Positions 54,662 to 63,498 of a DNA stretch of 64,000 nucleotides are shown here, in pieces. A program made the translations under genes and the position numbers. The DNA comes from Microbulbifer pacificus (GTDB lineage: Bacteria; Pseudomonadota; Gammaproteobacteria; Pseudomonadales; Cellvibrionaceae). The stretch's first letter is position 1. Each line of letters begins with the position of its first letter. Location of the stretch: the NCBI RefSeq assembly GCF_002959965.1, contig NZ_PREV01000026.1:69501-133500 (forward strand), given 5' to 3'. The notes under the pieces are model-generated. The model was given only the letters and a program-made list of their open reading frames with translations. It had not been told where the DNA came from and made no database searches.

Positions 54662-55189
54662 ATGCGAAGCCTACCTATCACACTGAAAACGGTCGATGTC
54701 TCCCTGGTTCTGCGCATGGCGCAGCGGGCGACACGACCGGCATCACGCAGGAACTACCTGCTGCTGTCCCGGTCTGCCGATGGCTGGTTGTATCTGCTCT
54801 CGCCACTGGCCATTCTACTGATCGACACGCTGATGGCCCTGCAGTTCCTCTACACCTGCGGCGCGGCCTTCGCCATTGAGCGCTCGCTCTACTGGACCAT
54901 CAAGAACACCACCAAGCGCAATCGCCCGCCGGAAGCCATCCCGGGGCTGCGCTCCATCATCGTCGCCAACGACCGATTCAGCCTGCCTTCGGGGCACACC
55001 TCCGGCGCCTTCCTGTTTGTGACCATGCTCAGCCAGTGCCTGAACCCGCTGTGGGCGCTCGGTTACTTCTGGGCCGCGGGCGTTGGCACCTCCCGGGTGG
55101 GACTGGGCGTGCACTACCCCACGGACGTGTGCGCCGGTGCGCTGCTCGGCACCTGTGTCGGGTTCGCGGTCAGCGGCACACTGCTGTAA
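54662..55189 (+). CDS. PAP2-family phosphatase
   Basis: A 175-residue integral membrane phosphatase. The three active-site motifs are present: KNTTKRNRPP (KX6RP), LPSGHTSGAF (PSGH) and SRVGLGVHYPTDVCAGALLG (SRX5HX3D). Such enzymes remove phosphate from lipids such as phosphatidic acid or undecaprenyl pyrophosphate. The following glycosyltransferase gene starts 47 bases later in the same direction, suggesting a shared envelope-lipid role. Confidence 0.92.
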   Translation: MRSLPITLKTVDVSLVLRMAQRATRPASRRNYLLLSRSADGWLYLLSPLAILLIDTLMALQFLYTCGAAFAIERSLYWTIKNTTKRNRPPEAIPGLRSIIVANDRFSLPSGHTSGAFLFVTMLSQCLNPLWALGYFWAAGVGTSRVGLGVHYPTDVCAGALLGTCVGFAVSGTLL

Positions 55190-55235
55190 CCGCTCACCCC
55201 GGATTCCCTACCCTCTGCTCAATCGGAGAAGCATC

Positions 55236-56369
55236 TTGAAAATACTCTACGGCGTTCAGGGCACCGGCAACGGCCATATCACCCGCGCGCGCGCCATGGC
55301 GGAAGCCTTCCAGAAGTTTCCCGAGCTGGAAGTCCAGTGGCTGTTCAGCGGCCGCCCGCCGGAGAAACTGTTCGCCATGGAGGCGTTCGGCGATTACTGG
55401 TGGCGCGAGGGGCTGACCTTTGTACACAGGGAAGGGAAGATCGACCAGATCGCCACCGCCAAACAGCTGAATGTCAGCCGCCTGCTGAAAGACATCCGCG
55501 AACTGCCGGTACAGGACTTCGACCTGGTCATCAGCGACTTCGAGCCGGTCACCGCCTGGGCGGCAAGAAAACGCAAACATCCGAGCCTGGGCCTCGGCCA
55601 TCAGTATGCGTTCAACTTCGCCATCCCCACCCCGCGCTTTGGATGGACCGCCCGTGCGATCATGAAACTGTTCGCTCCGGTCCAGGTGAGTCTCGGCATG
55701 CACTGGCATCACTTCGGCCATCCCATCCTGCCACCGATCGCCCAACCGCACGGGCACACCGACGCGGCCCAGCGGGACCACGTACTGGTGTATCTGCCGT
55801 TCGAGCACGCGGAACCACTGCTGCACCAACTGGCGCAACTGCCTCATTCTTTCATCGTGTACGGTTTGCCCACCGATCTGCCGGTGGCGGACAACATCGA
55901 ACTGAAGGCACCTTCCGTGGAAGGCTTCCGCAACGACGTGGCCACCTCCCGCGCGGTGATCTGCAACTCGGGCTTTGAATTGATTGCAGAGACGCTCACC
56001 CTCGGCAAACCCATCCTTTCGCGCCCGCTCAAGGGACAGTTCGAGCAGGAGGCCAACGCCATGGCCCTGCAGGAACTGCAACTGGCGAAGGTGGTGAAAC
56101 AGATAGATGCGATCACCGTCGGCCGCTGGCTGCAGGAGCAGCCCCGCGGTGTGCACATTGACTGGCCGGATGTGGCGACCACTCTCGTGCAGTGGATTGC
56201 CGATGGCCGCAGCGAGAGCCAGCAGCAACTCTCCTCGCGCCTGTGGGCCGATGTCGTACCCGGCCGCGCCGGTGTGCGAAAGACCAACACCCTGGCACCG
56301 CGTCCTGCGGAGCCGGCAAAGGATATCGAAGAGGATATCGGCGGTATCAAGGGCGGCGAGAGCACCTGA
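55236..56369 (+). CDS. MJ1255/VC2487-type glycosyltransferase
   Basis: A 377-residue GT-B-like protein. A TTG start at 55236 is chosen because GGAG (55225-55228) lies seven bases upstream and the product then begins LKILYGVQGTGNGHITRARA, the family N-terminus. Acceptor and donor site blocks are DFDLVISDFEPVTAWAARKR and, near the end, AVICNSGFELIAETLTLGKP, typical of UDP-sugar-binding transferases. Substrate unknown; a glycolipid role is suggested by the PAP2 phosphatase gene just upstream. Confidence 0.88.
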   Translation: MKILYGVQGTGNGHITRARAMAEAFQKFPELEVQWLFSGRPPEKLFAMEAFGDYWWREGLTFVHREGKIDQIATAKQLNVSRLLKDIRELPVQDFDLVISDFEPVTAWAARKRKHPSLGLGHQYAFNFAIPTPRFGWTARAIMKLFAPVQVSLGMHWHHFGHPILPPIAQPHGHTDAAQRDHVLVYLPFEHAEPLLHQLAQLPHSFIVYGLPTDLPVADNIELKAPSVEGFRNDVATSRAVICNSGFELIAETLTLGKPILSRPLKGQFEQEANAMALQELQLAKVVKQIDAITVGRWLQEQPRGVHIDWPDVATTLVQWIADGRSESQQQLSSRLWADVVPGRAGVRKTNTLAPRPAEPAKDIEEDIGGIKGGEST

Positions 56370-56512
56370 TACAAGCGCTCATTCGCATACCCCCGGTTCA
56401 GGTGGCCACCGATTTCAGAAAGATCAGTGGCCATTACCTGGAATGTCATTGCCCGCACGCTCCTCACTCCCTACCCTGACCCGGTACCTATAAGACAAAA
56501 AGCGGAGTGGTT

Positions 56513-58321
56513 ATGAGCGAGCAGTATCTGAACGACCGGGATATCGAATTCCTGCTGTACGAATTTCTCGATACCGAGTCCCTGCTGCAACGTCCCCGCT
56601 ACGCCGAGCATTCCCGCGAAGTGTTCAATGCGACCCTCGATACCGCCAAAGCCATCGCGGAAAAGTACTTCGCAACGCACTACACCAAGGGCGATGCCTG
56701 TGAGCCCAGCTTCGATGGCGAAAAAGTCACCCTGATCGACGAAACCCGCGAGGCGTGGAACGCGTTTGCCGAGGCGGGATTTCTCGCCGCTCACTACGAT
56801 TTCGACGAAGGCGGTATGCAGCTGCCGGAAATCATCCTCCGCAGCGCCATGGCCTATATCAACGCCGCCAACGTGGGTACTGCCGCCTACCCGTTCCTCA
56901 CCCTGGGCGCAGCCAATCTGGTGCGCAGCTTCGCCAGTGACGAGCTCAGACAAACCTACCTGCCGCCGATGATGGACGGCCGCTACGCCGGCACCATGGC
57001 ACTGACGGAACCGGACCAGGGTTCCGCGCTCGCGGACATCCGCACTACCGCCACCCCGGCGGAAGACGGCAGCTACCGCCTGCGCGGGCAGAAAATGTTT
57101 ATTTCCGGCGGCGACCAGTCCATCACCGAAAACATCGTGCATATGGTGCTGGCGCGCATCAAGGATGCACCTCCCGGAGTAAAGGGAATTTCCCTGTTCC
57201 TGGTGCCGAAATTCATTCCCGCGGACGATGGCAGCGGGCCCACCCGCAACGATGTGCAGCTGGCCGGATTACTGCACAAGATGGGTTATCGCAATACCAC
57301 CTCCACGGTACTGAGCTTCGGCGAAAGCGGCGGTGCCATAGGCTATCTCGTGGGCGAACCGCACAAGGGCCTCAGCTACATGTTCCAGCTGATGAACGAA
57401 GCCCGTATCGGCGTCGGCACCGGTGCCGCGGTGCTCGGCTACCGCGGCTACCAGCACGCACTGCAGTACGCGAAAGAGCGCCCCCAGGGTCGCCTGCCCT
57501 CCAATCGTGATCCGCAGTCCAAACAGGTACCGATCATCCAGCACGCGGACGTACGCCGCATGTTACTGATGCAGAAAAGCTACGTGGAGGGCGGCCTCGC
57601 ACTCTGTCTCTACGCCTCCTCCCTGTTCGAGGACGTCCACAGTGCGGAGACCGAAAATGAACGGCAGCAGGCCACGGAACTGCTGGACCTGCTTACCCCC
57701 ATCGTCAAATCCTGGCCGTCCAAGTATTGCTTGAAAGCCAACGACCTCGCGATCCAGGTGCTTGGCGGCTCCGGCTATATCCGCGAATATCCGCTGGAAC
57801 AGCTCTACCGCGACAACCGCCTGAACCCGATTCACGAGGGCACCGAGGGTATTCAGGCCATAGACCTGTTGGGGCGCAAGGTACCGGCAAAGGGACTCAC
57901 CGGTTACAAAATTCTCGCAGGGGAAATCGGCAAGACCATCGCTGCCTGTAGCGAGGATGCCCAGCTGCACCCCCTCGCACAATGTGTCAGCGACGCCCTC
58001 GACCACCTTCACGGCACCACGGAAAACCTGCTGGGACAGATGGCCGCCGATGCAGACCTCGGCCTCGCCAATGCCGCACTTTATCTCGATGTTTTCGGCC
58101 GCGTGGTGGTGAGCTGGATCTGGCTGCGCCAGGCACTGATCGCATCGCAGAGGCTCGGAGCCGACAGCCCGATCAGCGAGGAAGAAGAGAATTTCTATCG
58201 CGGCAAACTGCAGGCCGCGCGCTTTTATATCGAATGGGAACTGCCGGAAATCAAACCGCAGCTGGCCCTGCTGGAAGTCGGCAACCGTGTACCGTTTGAT
58301 ATGCAGCGCGACTGGTTCTGA
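56513..58321 (+). CDS. Acyl-CoA dehydrogenase
   Basis: A 602-residue FAD enzyme of fatty-acid beta-oxidation type. The ATG at 56513 has GGAG five bases upstream. Blocks: MALTEPDQGSALADIRTTAT (FAD/substrate), GYRNTTSTVLSFGESGGAIG, and GGSGYIREYPLEQLYRDNRL, then IHEGTEGIQAIDLLGRK, which carries the catalytic-glutamate region of the long-chain class. The extra C-terminal helical domain (~130 residues) is typical of the ~600-residue subfamily. No electron-transfer flavoprotein genes are adjacent. A terminator follows. Confidence 0.95.
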   Translation: MSEQYLNDRDIEFLLYEFLDTESLLQRPRYAEHSREVFNATLDTAKAIAEKYFATHYTKGDACEPSFDGEKVTLIDETREAWNAFAEAGFLAAHYDFDEGGMQLPEIILRSAMAYINAANVGTAAYPFLTLGAANLVRSFASDELRQTYLPPMMDGRYAGTMALTEPDQGSALADIRTTATPAEDGSYRLRGQKMFISGGDQSITENIVHMVLARIKDAPPGVKGISLFLVPKFIPADDGSGPTRNDVQLAGLLHKMGYRNTTSTVLSFGESGGAIGYLVGEPHKGLSYMFQLMNEARIGVGTGAAVLGYRGYQHALQYAKERPQGRLPSNRDPQSKQVPIIQHADVRRMLLMQKSYVEGGLALCLYASSLFEDVHSAETENERQQATELLDLLTPIVKSWPSKYCLKANDLAIQVLGGSGYIREYPLEQLYRDNRLNPIHEGTEGIQAIDLLGRKVPAKGLTGYKILAGEIGKTIAACSEDAQLHPLAQCVSDALDHLHGTTENLLGQMAADADLGLANAALYLDVFGRVVVSWIWLRQALIASQRLGADSPISEEEENFYRGKLQAARFYIEWELPEIKPQLALLEVGNRVPFDMQRDWF

Positions 58322-58347
58322 GCCGCCCCCAGACAACCGCAGCCATT

Positions 58348-58377
58348 AAAAAAGGGACTGAATTCAGTCCCTTTTTT
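58348..58377. terminator. Bidirectional terminator between the acyl-CoA dehydrogenase and M20 peptidase genes
   Basis: A perfect palindrome: a stem of 13 bp (AAAAAAGGGACTG and its complement) around AATT. It ends in T6 on each strand and serves the two convergent genes. Confidence 0.93.
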
Positions 58378-58416
58378 ATCTGACAAGTGTTATCAGGCAA
58401 GCGCCCTGGCGAACGC

Positions 58417-59928
58417 CTACAGATTCGCGATCTCAATCATCATCGCTGTGTACATTTTCAGATTCAGGCGCAACTGGTCTACGGTAATGAACTCGTGTTC
58501 CGAGTGGCCGGTGTAGGCCTTGCCGGGCATGGACGGCCCGAAGCTCACCGCATTCGGCAGCAGCTTGGCATTGGTGGAACCACCAATCGATACCGGGCCC
58601 GCATCTTTGATACCGGTGAAATGCCGGAACACCTGCAGCAGCGGTTCCACCTGCGGCGCGTTATCCGCGCGGTAGGGTTCACCGAGATGCACGCCGACGT
58701 CCGCCATCTGGATACCGGTCTGTTTCTGCCAGCGGTCGATAGCACCGTGGATCTGCTTGTCCAGCAGCTCGGCGGTTTTACCGGTGGGGCGGCGCAGGTT
58801 CAGGTAACTGGTGAGCCCTTTGTCATCGGCCTTCACCATCGTCAGAGCGCCGGTCATCGGCCCCATAAAGTCATCGCGGTAGGCAATATCGCCGAACTGC
58901 TCGGCGACGATACCGGTACCGATCAGATCGTTGATATAGCGCACCATGGCACCGGCGGCATTCGCCGGCCAATCGCGGTTACCCAGTGCATCCGCCAGGA
59001 AGGCAATGGCATTGACGCCGTGTTCCGGCTCGGAACTGTGGGTGGCCACTCCGCGCGCGGTGATTTCCAGCACATCGTCCTTTTGTGTGAACTCGAATTT
59101 CACCTGTGGATGCCTGGCGGCACGCGCGCGGATGCTGCTTTCCAGTTCAGCGGTCGGGTTGACGATGCGGGCATGGGCCTCGTCCGGAACCTGGCTGCGG
59201 AAATAGCCACCGTGGAAGTCGCTCAGGTAGGGCTTGTTGCTGTCCGCCACCGGCACATCGGCAAAGGTCGCGCGCACTTCACTCCAGCCCTTCTCCGCAG
59301 TCACCACCGGGTAATTCGCATCGATGGTGATGTTGTAGGCAGGCATGTCGTAATCTTTCAGAAAGGCCTCCAACGGGCCCCAGTCGGACTCCTCGCCTAG
59401 GTAGACGATCAGTTCCACGCGCCGCTGCATCGGCACACCCTTGTCTTTGATCGCTTTCATCGCATAAAGCGCAGTGGCGATCGGCCCCTTGTCGTCCTCG
59501 CTGCCGCGGGCGATCAGCTTGCCCGGCTCGCTGGTGCGATCCAGCTCAAACGGGCTTTTCTTCCACTTGGCCGGGTTGGCCGGCTGCACATCGCCGTGGG
59601 TGACAATACCGATTTTTTCCTCGCCCTGGCCCAGCGCCACGATCACCACGTAGCCGTGGTCCTCGCACTCAAGCCCCAACCCCTGGGCCTTGCCACACAG
59701 GGCGCGCTTGAAGCCGGTGAACTCGGGGTTTTTCTCCAGCGGCAGGTCTTCCCGCGCTACGGTCTTGAACTTCACCAGCTCGGCGAGGGTATCGGTCATC
59801 GCCGCCTCGTACTGGTCCACCGCATAGTCCGCGGTATTCTGCGCTTCCGGCGAAACACTCGCCATCGCAGTCAGCGGGCTGAACAGTAGCGGAGCCGCAA
59901 TCCGCGCAAGTTTGGATCGGAAATTCAC
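58417..59928 (-). CDS. Exported M20/M25/M40 metallopeptidase
   Basis: A 503-residue dinuclear zinc peptidase or dipeptidase. The GTG at 59928 has GGAG six bases upstream; an ATG four codons earlier lacks a site. A signal peptide (LARIAAPLLFSPLTAMAS) directs export. Zinc-ligand motifs are IGIVTHGDVQPAN, ARGSEDDKGPIATALYAMKA and the catalytic YLGEESDWGPL. A dimerisation insert and a late histidine (KAYTGHSEHEFITVDQLR) complete the fold. Its likely role is cleavage of short peptides in the periplasm. Confidence 0.92.
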   Translation of the reverse strand: MNFRSKLARIAAPLLFSPLTAMASVSPEAQNTADYAVDQYEAAMTDTLAELVKFKTVAREDLPLEKNPEFTGFKRALCGKAQGLGLECEDHGYVVIVALGQGEEKIGIVTHGDVQPANPAKWKKSPFELDRTSEPGKLIARGSEDDKGPIATALYAMKAIKDKGVPMQRRVELIVYLGEESDWGPLEAFLKDYDMPAYNITIDANYPVVTAEKGWSEVRATFADVPVADSNKPYLSDFHGGYFRSQVPDEAHARIVNPTAELESSIRARAARHPQVKFEFTQKDDVLEITARGVATHSSEPEHGVNAIAFLADALGNRDWPANAAGAMVRYINDLIGTGIVAEQFGDIAYRDDFMGPMTGALTMVKADDKGLTSYLNLRRPTGKTAELLDKQIHGAIDRWQKQTGIQMADVGVHLGEPYRADNAPQVEPLLQVFRHFTGIKDAGPVSIGGSTNAKLLPNAVSFGPSMPGKAYTGHSEHEFITVDQLRLNLKMYTAMMIEIANL

Positions 59929-60069
59929 AGGGCACTCCATGGGGTGGGAAAAAGGCGGATTGTACCGCCCCAGCGGAAGTAAATCCCGCTCAACGCGGTG
60001 CGGCGATGGCCGGTTGCGACCTGCCGAAAGCGCAGAAGCCTACCGCGTGAGAAGCATTGCCGTGCAAGG

Positions 60070-60903
60070 TTACAGAGCCTGCCGCGCCTGCTCCCGTTTC
60101 AGGTGCGCAACCGCCTCTTCCATGGTGGCCACCCAGTAGCGCTCCGGGTGCGCCGCCAGGTAGTCGACCAGTGCTTTATGGGCCTCGGAGGATACGGTGA
60201 TGTAGTCGCCGCCCACGCCGTGGAACATAAAGCCTACCAGGCTGTGGTTTTCCCGTGCGGCTTCCACTACGGCAATCAGTTCCTCCGCACTTTTATCCGC
60301 GCCGTCGAACGATGCTATGCGGTAAAAGTCGCCGTCGCTGAGCTGGTGCTGACCGTCAGCGGAGAACAGCCGTGCGGCGGGCACGAGTTTTTTCAGTTCG
60401 GGAATCACATCCTCGCCACCGGCAGTCATGTCGCCACAGGGATAGGCAAAGGTGCGCTGCTTTTTGCCGTCGATGGCTTCGAGCATGCTGTTGGTGGCCT
60501 GCACTTCGTCGACGAACTGCTCCAAGGTGTAGTTATCCAGATCCTGCCAGGACTTTACCCAGCTGCGGTTGGAAAGGGATTTGCGGCACGGGTGGTAGAG
60601 CATGTGGTTGCCCAATTCGTGCCCGCGTTCGGCGGCACGGCGCCATTCGTGCAGACGCATACGGATGGAGGGGCGCGCGCCGCTGAGGTAAAAGGTGCCG
60701 GGGAGTTTGTGTTCGTCCAGTTGCGGGATGGCGATGTCGAGGTGGGAATCCAGTGCGTCGTCGTAGGTGAGCACCACCGCCACTTCCGCACCACCGGGCC
60801 AGGGGGAATTATTATCCGCGGCCGTGCTGGGTGCAGCGACGCCAGTTGCGAGGGCCGCAAACAGTGCGACGCTGGAGAATTTCCTGATGGATAGAGAAAA
60901 CAT
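60070..60903 (-). CDS. Exported polysaccharide deacetylase (NodB-like)
   Basis: A 277-residue secreted CE4 enzyme. A signal peptide (FSSVALFAALATGVAA) is followed by the NodB motif 1 VAVVLTYDDALDSHL (catalytic and zinc Asp). Motif 2 is HELGNHMLYHPC (HxxxH-type zinc histidines), with the later motif GFMFHGVGGDYI. It may deacetylate chitin-type or envelope glycans. It lies 36 bases after the sensor kinase gene on the same strand, so it may be part of, or controlled by, that operon. Confidence 0.9.
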   Translation of the reverse strand: MFSLSIRKFSSVALFAALATGVAAPSTAADNNSPWPGGAEVAVVLTYDDALDSHLDIAIPQLDEHKLPGTFYLSGARPSIRMRLHEWRRAAERGHELGNHMLYHPCRKSLSNRSWVKSWQDLDNYTLEQFVDEVQATNSMLEAIDGKKQRTFAYPCGDMTAGGEDVIPELKKLVPAARLFSADGQHQLSDGDFYRIASFDGADKSAEELIAVVEAARENHSLVGFMFHGVGGDYITVSSEAHKALVDYLAAHPERYWVATMEEAVAHLKREQARQAL

Positions 60904-60939
60904 AAAACATCCCTTTTGTTTATTGTTGGTTTTGTTTTT

Positions 60940-62316
60940 CTACAGCGTAACCCGCAGGGTAAGGCCCCCGAGATCCGCCTCGCCGCGCTCGGACATGGGC
61001 ACAATGACGATCTCGCCGTGGTAACTCTCCACAATATCCACCACCACCGCAAGCCCGATACCCTGTCCCTGCTGTTGCTGATCCGCGCGCACGCCGCGCT
61101 GGACCACCTGTTGCCACTGGGTTTCCGTGAGTCCGGGGCCGTTGTCGGCCACCACAATCTCCAGCCCGCGTCCATCCGCGGTATTGGCGATTTTTGCCAG
61201 CAGTTTTCCGCCACCGTACTTGTAACCATTGTCCAGCAGGTTGCCGAGCATCTCCATCAGGTCACCCTCGTCACCGTAGAACAGCACCGATTCATCGCAC
61301 AGCAGTTCTGCGTCCACATGTTTCTCGCGGTAGACCTTATCGAGCGCGGTCAGAATTTTCTCCACCAGTGGTTGCACCGCCACACCGCGCAGGATGGATT
61401 TGGGGGAGCTCGCCACTGCGCGCTTCAGCTGGTAGCTGATGATGCTGTCCATACGTTGCACCTGTTCCGCCAGCGCCGCCTGGGCAGACCGCGGGTCGGA
61501 TGACAGGTCCATGCCTTTCAACACGGCCAGCGGGGTTTTCAGGCTGTGGGCGAGATCGCCGAGGGTGTGCCGGGTCTTCTCCCGCTGGCGGCGCTCGTTT
61601 TCGATCAACAGGTTCAGGTTGTCGGTGAGGGGTACCAGTTCCCGTGGGAAGCTGCCCTGCAATGTGTCACTGCCCCCCTGCTGCATCTCCTTCAGCGCCC
61701 GCGTCACCCGGCGCAGCGGTGCAAGTCCCCAGCGCAACACCAGCAGCTGTACCGCGATCAATGCCAGTGCGCCGATGCCGAGCCAGCGCCACAGGGTATC
61801 GCTGAACTGCTGGACCTGGGCGTGCAGCGGTCCCGCATTTTCCAGAATGACGAAGGTGAACTGCAGTTCGCTGTCGAGCCCCCAGGCAATGCCCTGGCGG
61901 AAACTGCTGAAGCGGGTATCGAGCCCCGGCAACTGGATCTCGGCGAACGCCTGCTGCCCCTGACGAAGCGGCAGTGGCAGCGACATGGTGGAAAAATTGG
62001 GCAGGCTGAGCGCGGACTGGGAGCGCCAGATCACACGGCCACGGGCATCCATGACCGCACCGATCAGGCCGGAATCCGGCTGATTGAAGCGCTGCTCGGG
62101 CAGGTTGAACGGCAGGTGCAGGCTGTCGCCATCCGGCTCCGCTACCACCAGCAGGGTATAAATGTAAGCCTGCAGTTCACGCACCTTGGCCTCATCCAGG
62201 GAGGTGCGGTACGCCCGCTCCAGCACACCGGAGAGCACCGCCAGAAACACCAGCAGTACCAGCGTGGCCATCAGCGACAGACGGCCCGAAAGAGAGTGCA
62301 GCCAGCGGGTCAGCAA
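60940..62316 (-). CDS. PhoQ-like sensor histidine kinase
   Basis: A 458-residue membrane kinase. Two transmembrane segments (LSLMATLVLLVFLAVLSGVL near 11-30 and LGIGALALIAVQLLVLRWGL near 175) flank a ~140-residue periplasmic sensor. A HAMP-like region precedes the H box TLGDLAHSLKTPLAVLKG. The ATPase domain has LGNLLDNGYKYGG, VADNGPGLTETQ and GIGLAVVVDIVESY. The H-box style and partner are PhoQ-like. Signal unknown. It starts four bases after the regulator gene. Confidence 0.93.
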   Translation of the reverse strand: MLTRWLHSLSGRLSLMATLVLLVFLAVLSGVLERAYRTSLDEAKVRELQAYIYTLLVVAEPDGDSLHLPFNLPEQRFNQPDSGLIGAVMDARGRVIWRSQSALSLPNFSTMSLPLPLRQGQQAFAEIQLPGLDTRFSSFRQGIAWGLDSELQFTFVILENAGPLHAQVQQFSDTLWRWLGIGALALIAVQLLVLRWGLAPLRRVTRALKEMQQGGSDTLQGSFPRELVPLTDNLNLLIENERRQREKTRHTLGDLAHSLKTPLAVLKGMDLSSDPRSAQAALAEQVQRMDSIISYQLKRAVASSPKSILRGVAVQPLVEKILTALDKVYREKHVDAELLCDESVLFYGDEGDLMEMLGNLLDNGYKYGGGKLLAKIANTADGRGLEIVVADNGPGLTETQWQQVVQRGVRADQQQQGQGIGLAVVVDIVESYHGEIVIVPMSERGEADLGGLTLRVTL

Positions 62317-62320
62317 CGAA

Positions 62321-62995
62321 TCAGCTCACGGCGGAAAAACGGTAACCGCGCCCGCGCAGAGTCTCAATGGGCTTCACCCCACCGGCGGCATCCAGTTTCT
62401 TGCGCAGACGACCGATAAACACCTCGATGACATTGCTGTCACGGTCGCAGTCCTGCTCGTAGATGTGCTCGGTGAGGGTGGTTTTCGACACCACTTCGTC
62501 CGGGTGCAACATCAGGTATTCCAATACCTTGTACTCGAACGACGTGAGTTCCAGCTCGCTGCCGGAGACCTTCACCCGCTGCGCACTGGTGTCCAGTTCG
62601 ATGGGACCAGCGTTGATCGTGGGGGAGGAGAATCCCGCGGAGCGGCGCACCAGCGCATTCAGTCGCGCCAGCAGCTCCTCGGTGTGAAAGGGTTTGGTGA
62701 GATAGTCGTCGCCGCCCGCCTCCAGACCGCGCACGCGCTCCTGCCAGTGGCCGCGCGCAGTGAGGATCAGGATGGGGAAGTGGCGGGACTCCTTACGCAG
62801 GGTTTCGATCACGGCAATGCCGTCCATTTTCGGTAACCCGAGGTCCATCACCGCTACGTCGTAGGGGTATTCCCGCCCCAGGTACAGGGCCTCTTCACCG
62901 TCCGGTGCCTCATCGACGGTGTAACCGGCCTTGCGCAGGGATGCGGCCAACTGTTCCCGCAGGGCGTACTCATCTTCCACCAGCAGTGCGCGCAT
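62321..62995 (-). CDS. PhoP-like OmpR-family response regulator
   Basis: A 224-residue regulator. The receiver has LVEDEYALREQLAASLRKAG, the phosphorylated Asp in VAVMDLGLPKMDG and the conserved Lys in YLTKPFHTEELLARL. The winged-helix output (ELTSFEYKVLEYLMLHPDEV, RDSNVIEVFIGRLRKKLDAA) is of OmpR type, close to PhoP. It sits between the PepSY protein gene and its kinase gene, all leftward. Confidence 0.94.
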   Translation of the reverse strand: MRALLVEDEYALREQLAASLRKAGYTVDEAPDGEEALYLGREYPYDVAVMDLGLPKMDGIAVIETLRKESRHFPILILTARGHWQERVRGLEAGGDDYLTKPFHTEELLARLNALVRRSAGFSSPTINAGPIELDTSAQRVKVSGSELELTSFEYKVLEYLMLHPDEVVSKTTLTEHIYEQDCDRDSNVIEVFIGRLRKKLDAAGGVKPIETLRGRGYRFSAVS

Positions 62996-63041
62996 AAAAA
63001 ATCCTCAATTGCATTGATGCGGAATGTCCGTGCGGACGGGG

Positions 63042-63443
63042 TCAGCCGGAGATCTGCCCGGTCTCTTTGTCCACGAACACCACATAGACCTGGCTTTTGT
63101 CGGAAAGTCCCTTGACCCGGTACATGGCGCGACCATTGCGCTGCACTTCACTGATGGCCAGTATCTTGCCGCCGTAGCGGCGCTTTACCAGGGATGCGGC
63201 CTGGTCGCGGGAGATGCCTTTGTTCTGCATGCGGATGCTGGCCAGCGGCTGCAGCTTGCCCCCGTGGCGTTCGATCTGCACTCGCGGCAAGGGATTCCGC
63301 TCCCCGTGGTGTCCTCCAACCGGCAAACCACCACCGGATGGCCCTGCGTACAGCGGCGCGGCCAGTAGTGCCGCCAGTAGGCCAGTCACCAGTAGCATCG
63401 CCGCCTTTACCCGGGGGGCTCTGGGGGTCGCGGGAAGTTTCAC
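63042..63443 (-). CDS. PepSY-domain periplasmic protein
   Basis: A 133-residue exported protein. The GTG at 63443 has AGGAG seven bases upstream, which fixes the start against the longer frame to 63485. A signal peptide (LLVTGLLAALLAAPLYA) precedes a Gly/His-rich segment and one PepSY domain (ISRDQAASLVKRRYGGKILA, then VYVVFVDKETGQISG). PepSY proteins often sit next to PhoPQ-like systems and may modulate the sensor. It is the first gene of the PepSY-regulator-kinase operon. Confidence 0.88.
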   Translation of the reverse strand: MKLPATPRAPRVKAAMLLVTGLLAALLAAPLYAGPSGGGLPVGGHHGERNPLPRVQIERHGGKLQPLASIRMQNKGISRDQAASLVKRRYGGKILAISEVQRNGRAMYRVKGLSDKSQVYVVFVDKETGQISG

Positions 63444-63498
63444 AATGCAGCTCCTGTTGTTCTGAAAGCAGTGATCCGTAAACACCGGTCAGCAATCA

